64,000 bases of DNA, taken from the NCBI RefSeq assembly GCF_028554725.1, contig NC_071668.1, positions 73,215,719-73,279,718 of the forward strand, given 5' to 3'. This document shows positions 21,167 through 32,121 of this stretch, piece by piece; position 1 is the first letter of the stretch; each line of letters starts with the position of its first letter. Made by a program: the position numbers and the translations under genes. The DNA is from Zeugodacus cucurbitae (lineage: Eukaryota > Arthropoda > Insecta > Diptera > Tephritidae). The notes beneath the pieces were generated by a model that saw only the letters and a list, made by a program, of their open reading frames with translations, searched no databases and was not told where the DNA came from.

Positions 21167-22495
21167 TGCATGTAAGTTAGTGTCTATGTCAACGACGTGG
21201 TTAAAATGTTGCTAGCGCTATTGTGAGTCTCTGATGCATTACCAACGCGCAATTGGTTCACGAAAGCCTGGAATACAAGTACACACACAAATGGATGCAC
21301 TGATATGTATTTGTATAAGTATACATGTATGTATGTGTGTGTTTGTGGAATATTATGTAAAAGTATGCGCATTTTGTAATTGGTTATGAAGAGTACCGGC
21401 AGCGAAAAATTATGCCATCATTTCAGGAATATACGTTTGTATGTGTATATGTGCTTGTGGATTCATGAGTATATGTATGTGTGTTGGCAACTGCATTGCC
21501 GCAATCTGAGCGCTCAAACGTGATGACAACCCAATTGACAAGAGATTGTCGCGTAACAGGCAGCCACAGTGTGTGGCATAATTGCATACATATACTCTGA
21601 AAACATATTTACAAATGCGTGAAATAATAAGTCGCTCATATGTTGAACATCAAACACTATGCTCACACATGTATATACATATGTATGAGAGTAAGCCTGT
21701 GTGTATGTGTGTTGGCATGCTGTAACCAATACACTGAACAAAAAAAAAAATGAAATGCACTTTATTTTCGGTGTCTATATATGTATGTGCGAGCACTCCA
21801 TTGCTGTGTGCTGAGGTGCTGGCGATGTAGCATGCTTTTAGGCTTACATACTTGTTTTAATACAGTGCCGCGTACGGCGGGATTATGACATAAATCGTTG
21901 CATATTTTATGGTAATCAATTTTATGGGTGAGAAAATTTCAATATAACCAACTTGCACTTACTCCATTGCCTATACCACACATACATACATATATATATG
22001 CATACATACATATATACATGCATACATACATACATACAAATTCATATGTATGTGTGTGTGTGCAAAAAAGTGCATTTTAATGCACTACCACAACTGTAAC
22101 GTCGCCGCAGCGAAACAAAAAAAAACCGGTTACTATGTGTGGTGGGCGAAAAAGTGCTTATAACCAAAAAACTTAAAACTCAATGCAACAACAACAAAAC
22201 GCAAAGTAGTGAAAAACGCACGCTTGGCAAAGAAAATTACCAGCAGAAGTGCTGCAAAAAAAAGTGTCATACTTGGTTGTTGTTGTTTTTTGGTTTGGTT
22301 GTTTTTGTATTTTAAGCGGGTTAAGTGAAATTGTATAAGCCACACAGCCACTCACTGGCAGGAGCTGCATAAAATATATCGCTTTTTTATACACATACAT
22401 TACGCTGAATAACGCTATCGCACACACACCCATACATATAAGCTTCATATGCCGTTTTATTTTTGCAACAAATACATATGCACATACATACATAC
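21167..22495. repeat. Non-coding stretch with CATA/TATG microsatellites
   Basis: 21290-21480 and 21655-21715 are rich in TATG/TGTG repeats. 21979-22060 is a compound (CATA)n/(TA)n microsatellite. No gene seen. Confidence 0.6.
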
Positions 22496-23604
22496 AACAA
22501 GTAAGGAAAGGCTAAGTTCGGGTGCAACCGAACATTTTATACTCTCGCAATTTATTTAGAGATCTATCTATATTTTCGGTGAAAAATTACCCTTAGGCAC
22601 TGAGTTCTTCATGTTTGATATCAGGGGCCTTGAAAAGTCATGGTTCGATTTTGACAATTTTTCCACAAGTGATGTCTCAGCTCAAATACAGTATTTGTGT
22701 AAAGTTTTATATCGCTATCTTTATCGGTTCCTTATGTACACATTATAAAGTGAACGAATCAGAAGGATTCAAAATTTAGTTATATGGGAAGTTGGCGTAG
22801 TTGTGAACCGTTTTGGCCCATATTCCACCTGTGTCATCAGGGTGTCAAGAAAATATTATATACCGAATTTCATTGAAATCTGTCGAGTCGTTCTTGAGAT
22901 ATGGTTTTTGACCCATAAGTGGGCGACGCCACGCCCATTTTCCATTTTGTAAAAAAATCTCAGTGCAACTTCCTTCTGCCATTTCTTATGTAAAATTTGG
23001 TGTTTCTGACGTTTCTCGTTAGTGAGTTAACCCACTTTGTATGGGAGGTGGGCGTGGTTATTATCCGATTTCTTTCATTTTTGGACTGTATGAAGAAGTA
23101 GCTAAAAGAAACGACTGCAGAAAGTTTGGTTTATATAGCTTTATTGGTTTGCGAGTTATTTGAGGGCGGGGTCACGCCCACTTTTCCAGAAAAATTACAT
23201 CCAAATGTGCCGCTTCCTAATGCGATCCTATGTTCCAAATTTTATTTTCATAACTTTATTTATGGCTTAGTTATGGCACTTTATGTGTTTTTGGTTATCG
23301 CCATTTTGTGGGCGTGCCAGTGGTCCGATTCCGCCCATCTTCGAACTTAACCTTCTTATGGTGCCAAGGAACACGTGTTCGAAGTTTCATTAAGATTTCT
23401 CAATTTTTACTCAAGTTACAGCTTGCATGGATGGACAGACGGACGGACAGACAGACATCCGGATTTAAACTTTACTCGTCACCCTGATCACTTTGGTATA
23501 TATAACCCTATATCTAACTCGTTTAGTTTTAGGACTTACAAACAACCGTTATGTGGACAAAACTATAATACTCTCTTAGCAACTTTGTTGCGAGAGTATA
23601 AAAA
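22496..23604 (+). repeat. Dispersed repeat family A, copy 1
   Basis: Starts AACAAGTAAGGAAAGGCTAA, followed by the small palindrome TTCGGGTGCAACCGAA, and then ATTTTATACTCTCGCAA, whose complement (TTGCGAGAGTATAAAAAT) forms the other end. Inside are GGGCGACGCCACGCCCATTT and a run of GACGGACGGACAGACAGACA. Two more copies lie at 46508-47465 (-) and 56193-57393 (+). I know this as a very widespread fly repeat without coding capacity; its superfamily is not clear to me. Confidence 0.8.
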
Positions 23605-23746
23605 TATAATGTTATATGTGCGTTTGCATTTTAAGCCATTTGACGCGGTTATTGGGGAGTTGGCTCAAGCATTATGAGATGAGCTGAAAAGTTAATAAGG
23701 AATATGGCGGCGTTGCATTGGTTGCAGCTTATTTCATATTTATATA

Positions 23747-24683
23747 TAAAGGGTGATTTTTTAAGAGCTTGATAACTTTTTTTAAAAAAAAAACGCATAA
23801 AATTTGCAAAATCTCATCGGTTCTTTATTTGAAACGTTAGATTGGTTCATGACATTTACTTTTTGAAGATAATTTCATTTAAATGTTGACCGCGGCTGCG
23901 TCTTAGGTGGTCCATTCGGAAAGTCCAATTTTGGGCAACTTTTTCGAGCATTTCGGCCGGAATAGCCCGAATTTCTTCGGAAATGTTGTCTTCCAAAGCT
24001 GGAATAGTTGCTGGCTTATTTCTGTAGACTTTAGACTTGACGTAGCCCCACAAAAAATAGTCTAAAGGCGTTAAATCGCATGATCTTGGTGGCCAACTTA
24101 CGGGTCCATTTCTTGAGATGAATTGTTCTCCGAAGTTTTCCCTCAAAATGGCCATAGAATCGCGAGCTGTGTGGCATGTAGCGCCATCTTGTTGAAACCA
24201 CATGTCAACCAAGTTCAGTTCTTCCATTTTTGGCAACAAAAAGTTTGTTAGCATCGAACGATAGCGATCGCCATTCACCGTAACGTTGCGTCCAACAGCA
24301 TCTTTGAAAAAATACGGTCCAATGATTCCACCAGCGTACAAACCACACCAAACAGTGCATTTTTCGGGATGCATGGGCAGTTCTTGAACGGCTTCTGGTT
24401 GCTCTTCACCCCAAATGCGGCAATTTTGCTTATTTACGTAGCCATTCAACCAGAAATGAGCCTCATCGCTGAACAAAATTTGTCGATAAAAAAGCGGATT
24501 TTCTGCCAACTTTTCTAGGGCCCATTCACTGAAAATTCGACGTTGTGGCAGATCGTTTCATCATTCATGATGAAATGTCAAAGCATACTGAGCATCTTTC
24601 TCTTTGACACCATGTCTGAAATCCCACGTGATCTGTCAAATACTAATGCATGAAAATCCTAACCTCAAAAAAATCACCCGTTA
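23747..24683 (-). mobile_element. DD41D mariner-like element ('rosa' type), N-terminally deleted
   Basis: Terminal inverted repeats TAAAGGGTGATTTTTTAAGAG-like (left) and TAACGGGTGATTTTTTTGAG-like (right, complement) are flanked by TA duplications at 23745-23746 and 24684-24685. A single - strand reading frame, 24509 to 23856, encodes the whole catalytic half: ILFSDEAHFWLNG (first Asp), MWFQQDGATCHTA (second Asp) and CDLTPLDYFLWGYVKSKVY (third Asp). Counting residues between the second and third Asp gives 41, diagnostic of the rosa/DD41D subfamily known from tephritids. The frame begins at a non-ATG position, and only about 170 bases separate it from the right terminus. The N-terminal DNA-binding half is therefore deleted and the copy is non-autonomous, but the catalytic half has no stop, so it is young. 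Confidence 0.85.
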
Positions 24684-24918
24684 TATGCATATATATATTT
24701 TCGGACAAATTGCATAAGCAAAAAAGCGCGTAAAATTTTTTTCGGTATTTATTTAACCAATTAAAAGGACGATTCTTTTGTGGAAATTCGATTTTTATAA
24801 GATAGATTATATAATGCAAAGAATTAAAAATATTATTGATGAACACAATGCAGTCACGATATTATGTTCAGAAAGTTCTGGTATAGCCTTTTCGCACAGG
24901 TGTTAATTGATAAATTAA

Positions 24919-25604
24919 GGGGTTAGGGGTAGACAGAGACACGAAAAACTGAGAATGTTCAGTAATTTTTGTTTGCTATTAAATCGTGTTATTTTACAAA
25001 AGTAATAATATGGCATTATTATACAATGTTTTGACTTAAAGTCACGAAAAATTAAAAAAAATCGTAAGTTATAGCTGTCTGTGTTGACCCAGTTTCAAAA
25101 AAAGGTCCTTGCGGTGACAATCATAAGTCTTTGGAGATTCATCTAATATCAATCGGTTAAAAAAAAATGTTTTATAAATAGATAATCCTGGGCCTGATCC
25201 GAAGCTTTTTTTTCAAAAATTAACAAAATGGCGGCCACAGAATTTTTTTTTTAGATTTTCGAGAAAAAATCAACAGTTAATTGGTCTTAAAAAATCGAAA
25301 ATTTTGAAAAAAATCCTTCGGATCAGTCCTGAGTATATTATGTATTCTAAAAGCTGTAAATCGATGTTTCATTAAAATCTACTGAACGATTATCGAGTTA
25401 CAGTTGTCATCAGTTCTAAAAACATAGTTTTGAGAAAAAAGCATTTAAAGTTTCACACTAGCGTGTTGCTGTGCCTGAGCGCTCTTTGTTATTTGTCGAA
25501 TAACTCGAAAAGTAATTATCAGATCAACTTCAAATTTTCAGAGAATATTTTTAAGAATTTACTCTTAACGAAAATGAAAAAAAAAATTGACTACCACTAA
25601 CCCC
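24919..25604. mobile_element. TTAA-flanked non-autonomous inverted-repeat element, copy 1
   Basis: The left end GGGGTTAGGGGTAG and right end CTACCACTAACCCC are inverted repeats with one mismatch. Both are flanked by TTAA (24915-24918, 25605-25608), the target duplication typical of piggyBac-type transposons. The 686-base interior has no ORF. It contains AAAAAATCGAAAATTTT near 25290, a motif shared with the other TTAA/TTGA elements in this window. A diverged, interrupted second copy lies at 58584-60457. Confidence 0.75.
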
Positions 25605-25802
25605 TTAAGATCGTTTACCAAACAAAATAAACATCTTATTTTACTATATTAATTCTTAATCGAATACAAATCAAGTTGGAACTGGAATGCAACTCTGTGG
25701 GTTTTTGTCCACGCTGTATATTTGGTTGTGGTGATAATAGCAATAGCAAACTGGCGATGAAACTTACCAATTTCTTATCAATAGCAACAACAAAAATGTA
25801 TA

Positions 25803-26129
25803 ATAGCGTTTTTAGACAGCTAAATTAATTGATCAATTAAAATTTTTATTGAGATACCCTTTTTTGCCTTTTATACTGCCGGCTACTCGATAACCGATCA
25901 GCTGTTATACATTTTTGTTTTTGCTTTTCATAAGGAGTTGCTAAGTTTCATCAGCTGATTAATATAACGTATGTCTTTGTTGCAGAGTTGTATTTGATTT
26001 TCAAGTCGATTAAAATTCAATTAAAATTAAATGTAGAATTTATTTTGTATGGTAAATCGATGTTAATAAGCATTTTAATCGAGCAGATGCCGGTTAATTG
26101 TTCAATTAGCTCCTATCTAAAAACGCTAT
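25803..26129. mobile_element. Small inverted-repeat element (MITE)
   Basis: ATAGCGTTTTTAGACAG at 25803 is repeated in inverse as CTATCTAAAAACGCTAT ending at 26129. Homology extends inward for about 35 bases (CTAAATTAATTGATCAATTA against CTAATTGAACAATTAA). There is no ORF in the 327 bases. Target duplication is unclear (possibly TA). Confidence 0.65.
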
Positions 26130-26390
26130 AAGAACTGATCGTTAATAGAGTAGTGGGCTGTGCGAAAGGCAAAAACTGGTTTCTCAATTATAATTTTAAT
26201 GTACTCAATTTATTTGGTTGTGCGAAAAAGTTATTATTATTATGACTCAATTAGCGAATATTTCGAAGCTATATCTAACAATTACTCTAATGGCTGGCAC
26301 TATATGATACCATTTAAAGGTTTCTTCTCTAAATATTGTTAGTGGATTTGCGGCTCTTTAAATAGATTCAAAGTTTAAACAAAATAATTA

Positions 26391-26531
26391 CAGTTAAACT
26401 TCCATAACTCGAACTCTTTAATGGGCAATAGAAGTCAAATTTCATACAAATTACTTTCTGTAACTCGAAAGTCCCTCTAACTCAAAGTTATTTTGTGGAT
26501 TATGGTGATTCGAGTTAGGGAAGTTCAACTG
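26391..26531. mobile_element. pogo/Tigger-like MITE, 141 bases, with TA duplication
   Basis: The terminal repeats CAGTTAAACTTCCATAACTC and its inverse (ending AGGGAAGTTCAACTG) begin with CAGT, as in pogo/Tigger elements. TA flanks both sides (26389-26390, 26532-26533). The interior contains further CTCGAA-type inverted copies, so the whole unit can fold into a long hairpin. No coding sequence. Confidence 0.75.
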
Positions 26532-26533
26532 TA

Positions 26534-27041
26534 TATGATTAAACTATAACCATATCTGGTGTTTCTATGAATTACTGTCATTTATTGTTCTCCCACCGCC
26601 GACCATTGAGACCAGTCTTGAAAATAGATAAAATATATACAATATCACTTTATAATGAATGGTATCTGACTTAGCTAACTCATGTCCTATTTAAATTAGG
26701 TCTTAGATATTTGAGTATGGATTAGTTTCAGCTAAAAATTTTTGGTATAACTCTGCACTTATTTTTAAGCAAATATATTAAATACCAATAATATTTCGGT
26801 TAATCTTCGATTATTTCTTTGTTATTTCATTTGTTTCTTCATTTAAAGAAATGCCAATTCAAGTGCTTGCTGGCTTGGGTAGCATTAACTTGACATCTCC
26901 GTTACTTTTACCAATAAAGCAAGTCTTTGAAGCGCGATAAATGGAATATTGCATTAAAATGGTTGCAAATGTATATGAGTAGAGCATTACCAACATGTTT
27001 ATAAAGTATTGGTTTGTAACTTCATTAAGTTAAAAACGTTA
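26534..27041. other. Non-coding stretch, nothing recognised
   Basis: AT-rich, no ORF or recognised repeat. Confidence 0.4.
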
Positions 27042-27275
27042 TGTGTTCAAAAAATAACGGGAATTGCAAAATGTAAAATTAGTTGCCTTATTTTTTTGCA
27101 AGCATAATTGAAATCGTTAAAAGAGCTAAAGAAAAATTGAGTTCCAACGATTGGAAGAAGCGCTGGCATAAGTGCATAATATCTGTTGTTTACTATATAA
27201 GCCAATAACATTAATATAGACGATTGTATACATATTTTTTTATCAAAACAAGATTCCTGTTATTTTTTGAAGACA
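27042..27275 (+). mobile_element. Short mariner derivative with TGTGTTC ends
   Basis: The left end TGTGTTCAAAAAATAACGGG and the inverse of TGTCTTCAAAAAATAACAGG at the right define a 234-base element. The + strand reads NDWKKRWHKCIISV near 27138-27180, the mariner C-terminus, matching the block seen in the 18989-21166 copy. It is a deletion derivative of the same mariner family. Confidence 0.7.
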
Positions 27276-28002
27276 TCTAGTACTTACTCCAAGTGTTTTA
27301 TTCAAAGTTCTCCACAAAATTTAAAATAAAATTTTTCGCAGTAGATGATAATGTACATGATTTTATTAACCAGTACGACGATTTTTTTAACTGCTGCAAT
27401 GATTGCTAAACAATTGATTTTATATTCTAATCAGGCATCTTACTGAAGTCTGAAGATCATCCAAGTCCAATTCGTCACATTTATGGTCACAAAAAGTCGC
27501 TTGATATACCTCTATTGAGTTACCTATTTGTTTTTCGCTCGTGTTAACTTTTCTTCCTTGTTCAACTCAACCCATAGCTTTCTCTTCTGAAGTCCATAAA
27601 TCTCTGCCCGAAACTATGAAAAACTGTCGAATTGTTTCGGCAATTGTTTGTACTCACTTAAAACCACTTATCATAATATGTGGCAAAGCCAAGTGCTAGA
27701 TGAAGAAAGCAAACAGCATATCTCTATTTCGAGCTAAGCTAATATACTCACTGCCATATCGTTTGGTTGCTGCTTTAAAGTGTGAAATACCCAGCAGATA
27801 ATATTGTAATTAAAAATTTTTATTAATTTTGCCACACATGCAATATGCTAGTTTCGGTATTAGAATCCAATCCAAATTTACCATGTATTCCAAATATTTT
27901 GAAGTTGGGTTTAAGGTAGGATCTACGTGACCAAAGCGGGCCAGATTTTTTTAAACGGTGACGAACTTTCAAAATTATTATTACTAGGGGAATGCCTTTT
28001 GT

Positions 28003-28226
28003 CCCTAGAACAACAATAACTTTTGTCTAAGCCACTTTTCTGAATTGTCTAGACCATTTATGTTTCCTGGATAGAAGAGGACGAATCCTGGGTATATCTG
28101 ATAGGCATCAGAACCCTAGAACAACAATAACTTTTATCTAAGCCACTTTTCTGAATTGTCTAGACTATTTATGTTTCCTGGATAGAAGAAGACGAATCCT
28201 GGGTATATCTGATAGGTATCAGAACC
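28003..28226. repeat. Tandem duplication, two 111-base units
   Basis: CCCTAGAACAACAATAACTT starts at 28003 and again at 28114. The units differ by only a few substitutions across GCCACTTTTCTGAATTGTCT and GAAGACGAATCCTGGGTATA. The duplication is recent and non-coding. Confidence 0.85.
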
Positions 28227-28229
28227 CCG

Positions 28230-30819
28230 AATAAAACAATATAAAAATGATATTTCCATATTCCTCATCATTCCGTCACATTAGGCAATCTCGAAATAAT
28301 ACCAAACTTAACCCGTCATAACCTCTTCGTTATACCTCAATCTCAAATTGATACTAGGTTCTCTGCCAACCAGGTGTAAGCTTATACTTCACATATCATT
28401 CCTGAAAGCACATAAGCCTCAATGCACACATTCATAGTGAAATCACTAGTTTCTGCTAACGCTTAGTCATATTTCCAGGAAGCAATTACACGTACAAAAT
28501 TCCAATTCAGTTGCTGTCTTAGCTGAAGCAGAATACTCCCAGTATTACCAAAGGCACTGCAGCAAGCCAAAGCAGAAAAAGCAATTCAGTTTATAGCCAA
28601 GTACAAAGTACATACAGTACAGTATTTCGGCAGTAAAAGTGCAAGTGAGCCGAGTTGAAAAAGCATTGCATACTTGCAGGCGCTTTTCATAAATGCCATA
28701 CAAACTGCAGTCATTCGTGCGCTGAGACACTATCAGCTTTTTGTTGCTGCTGTTGCATAGTGCGAAAAAGTTTCTTTTGTTTTTGTTTTTGTCATTTTAC
28801 ATCTGCCATGATGACAAATGAACCATTGGCTTGGAACTTCTTGCTGTCACAATGCTTTGCTGTCATTGTCATTGTGATTTTTGTTGCTGCCTTGCCATGA
28901 TTGTCGCTGGTGTCGTTTCTTCAAGCAACGACTCTTGCACCAGATGCACATCTTTTGCTTGTGTTTTTGGGTTTTCTTTTTTGCTTTACTTCAATTTTAC
29001 TGCTCTGACTCAGTTTTGGACCGCTTGCGCCACCACCAACCCTTTTTCATAATTTATTCAAAACGAATTTGTTTCACGCTCATTTTGGCGCAATCAAATG
29101 CAAATTTATGCACGTTTTCAATACTTTGGCCAACAGCAACGGCGGCAGCAACAACACCAGTAAAACAACAACAACGCAGTATATCAGCGCTCTGCTATGC
29201 AGTGTTCACTTGGCCGTCGAAGTTTGCCACTTTACACAGTCGGTTGCCTCCGCCCTTTTGTCGCACCGTTGTGTGCTTTAGCAGGACTATTCAAATTAGC
29301 TGCTTCGGGTGATTTTCGTAAAAACAAAAAGTCACCGAAAATATGACGCGTGAGTAGGGAAATTGCTGCTTGTCACAACGCTTATGTGCGAAGCTCTTTA
29401 TGCTACTCCTCCTTCTACCACTTCTCATTTCACTCCTCACTCCTCTCGCTTTAAAACCACCATCCGCCAAGCAGGAGTGTCAGTGTCGTCGTCGCCCGTT
29501 TGTCGGGGCGTATGCGTGACATTTGTATTGTAGTGACACGGTCGTAAAACATAATACGCCACCGGCAATTTCTTGTTTATCATTTGTCATGCTCAAAGCG
29601 CAGCAGATATGTACGCTCGTCCGTTGTACATACTCGTAAGTTAATAATTGCTAAGGTGAATATGGCTGGCTCGTAATTATGTGGACACAAAATGGGGGCG
29701 AACGGCCGAAAGGCTAATAGGAGTGCAGAGTTGTTGGCCTTGTGTGAGGGAAGGGTGTAAATTATGTTGTTTTATGTATGCGCAGACCTTGCTGAGTTTT
29801 GTAGGCGGAAGTGAGGGTCATGCAGGGAGTAGAAAAGTGAAATGAGCATATTTTCAAGTTGCAAATGTGTGTCGATAAAGGCCTAATATCTGTCCTTTTC
29901 GTTGTACGAATGGGTTGAGTGAGTACGTTGTATGCTGTGGGTTAGGTCGCTTGCAATCTGGTCATCTTTAATTTGACTACATTATTTTACTTATCTGGAG
30001 ATCTATTATTTAATGGAGCATATTGTGTGTTATTTTCATGGGAATGACATTAGTAGACGATTGTTAAATGCATAGACAATACGGTGTTTTTGGTATTGGA
30101 ATTTGGTAGAGTAAGTGTGAGGGTTGATGGGATGGAGGAAGGTTGAAGCACATAAACTTGATTTATGAAGTAATTACAAATATCTCTAAGGGTCTTTCTA
30201 TTATAATATGAATAATTTTAGGTTTTCATCGTTGCTTCAAGCTTTTACTCTTAGTATCCCTCCATTCGTTGGTTTGTTTTTGCTACCAGGGATAATTAAG
30301 ATTTTCATTTAAAAGTGTGAAACATTCTTTTTTTTTCAAATTCAATGGAAGATATTAGTCATCTTCTAAGTGTTCCAAGCCGTCAGAAACCTAAACGTAA
30401 TTATTTGGTGGCCTTAATAAGTTCTTAACTATGGAAATAGCACCTACTTTGCTCAATGATATCGACTTGAAAGCATATTATGTAGAAAGAGAAACCCATC
30501 AAAATTGTTTGTCGCTACAGAACCTTGTGAGCTTTGGCTTACAGCACATGTCACTTCCAGACATCTCAATCATTGGTAGTTTCCTTTCAATTTTTTCTGC
30601 CAAGCTTTATCATGTCTTCCTCGAGTTCGTCAATGCACATTTATCTTGGATCTTTTCGGATAGCATTCATGAATCTGTTCTGTAGCTTAGTACTGATCGA
30701 ATGATGTTTTTTACAAGCTCAGTTTACAGCCCCAATTGAATAAACAGCATATGTAAATCACGGCCATTTAACAACATTAACATTTCTTCATGAACTTTTT
30801 GAAGGAAAAAATTTGGTCT
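28230..30819. other. Non-coding stretch, no supported gene
   Basis: 28480-29600 is less AT-rich with TTG/CAA runs and several low-complexity ORFs (Cys/Phe/Leu-rich). 29690-30420 has long AT stretches. No domain or splice-consistent exon was recognised. Confidence 0.45.
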
Positions 30820-31040
30820 ACTTGACCTTTCTGGTTATCTAGACATTTCCTCCTCCAATGTCCAGTATTTGCCATACTGTGGTTGAAACAACTTGGTCCT
30901 TCGGCGAACCTAGCGAATAGGTTAGAATTCACAATAGCCGACTCAAGAAATTTGTAATAGATTCCAAGCGTTTTACCGAATCGTGTTGGTCTTTCTGATC
31001 CATTAGGAGTTTTTTGGTATCACAAAGGATAGTGCTAAAA
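30820..31040 (+). pseudogene. LINE 3' fragment (post-RNase H block)
   Basis: The + strand frames give FLLQCPVFAILWLKQL (the HFLCxCPAFARLRLKxL block after RNase H), then in another frame GEPSE and KKFVIDSKRF, as in the copies at 14440-15290 and 60770-61005. Stops and frameshifts are present. The assignment rests on short motifs. Confidence 0.5.
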
Positions 31041-31420
31041 CCTGTCCTAGTGAGATCATATGTATACGTCGAGATCTGCCTATCAACCTAATCTTCCTGG
31101 ATTAAATCCGCATTGATATTTTGGAAGGACATTTCCTGAGATAAAGGGAAAATATTGCCAGTAAAATTGACACTAATAATATGTCAGTCACAAATATACT
31201 ATGTTAGTAATTTTGACACTGATGTTTAAGATATTTACTGACGCTTTGTTATAGGGGTGGGATTATCTGAACTTCAGTTTATGGGAGTGTGGTTCGTAGT
31301 TCATTTACAGTTTTCCGGATTTATTGCTTCTCAAATCTCTTCAATTAGGCACACACTTCGCCGAGCCTCTTAAATGTCTTAAAATTATGTAAGTAATCGG
31401 AATATCGTTAGGCTGCAGTA

Positions 31421-32119
31421 TACGAGGGCTGCTATATATATTTCTGGCCTAGGCAACACTAAGTGTTGCCAGGTGCAAGCTGACATTTCCATTGGAAAGT
31501 TTGACATTTTTTAGCATAACATCACTCAGAACGTTTTGTCATTTAATCGTGAATTGTTTTATTTACAGGGAATTAAAAAATTCATTTCGGCCAAAAAATG
31601 GAATTAACTCGTGAACATATTCGTGCGATCATTTTTCACAACTTTCGACGTGGATTATATCGCGACAAGAGTGCATCGATGAACTAAAATCTTTGTATGG
31701 CTATGAAGCAACTGGTACAACGAATTCAATCGTGGCCGACGCTCGCTCAAAGACGAATTCCGTGAAGGTCGTCCAAAAACAGCCGTTGTGCCCGAAAACA
31801 TCGATGCCGTACGTGAACTGATAATGCAAGACCGTCATGTAACATACCATCAGATAGAGGCATGCCTATGAATTTCTCCCACCAGCTTACATTCGATATT
31901 GCATGAACACCTGGCCGTAAAAAAGATTTGTTCTCGTTGGATCCCGCACAATTTGACAATCGCTCAAAAAAAGGCTCAAAAAAAGTGCTTCGAAAATTGG
32001 TTTGAGCGTGTATAAATCTTGATGGAGAATATTTTGAAAAACAATAAAACCATTTTCGTTGATAAATATTCCTATTTTCATTATTAGGCCAGAAATATGT
32101 ATATATAGCAGCCCTCGTA
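31421..32119 (+). mobile_element. Mariner element with intact termini, internally deleted
   Basis: The left end TACGAGGGCTGCTATATATA and the inverse right end (TATATATAGCAGCCCTCGTA-type) are flanked by TA at 31419-31420 and 32120-32121. The transposase reads on + from an ATG at 31599: MELTREHIRAIIFHNFRRGL, then after a frameshift RRSLKDEFREGRPKTAV-like sequence, NIDAVRELIMQDRHVTY and KKICSRWIPHNLTIAQKKA. The catalytic domain is missing. The frame jumps from there to CFENWFERV, the extreme C-terminus. At 699 bases this is a typical mariner deletion derivative that could be mobilised only in trans. Confidence 0.85.
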
Positions 32120-32121
32120 TA

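Noticed and set aside
21979..22060. CATA-rich block considered as a CRISPR-like or satellite array
   Set aside because: Simple microsatellite, no spacers or longer unit.
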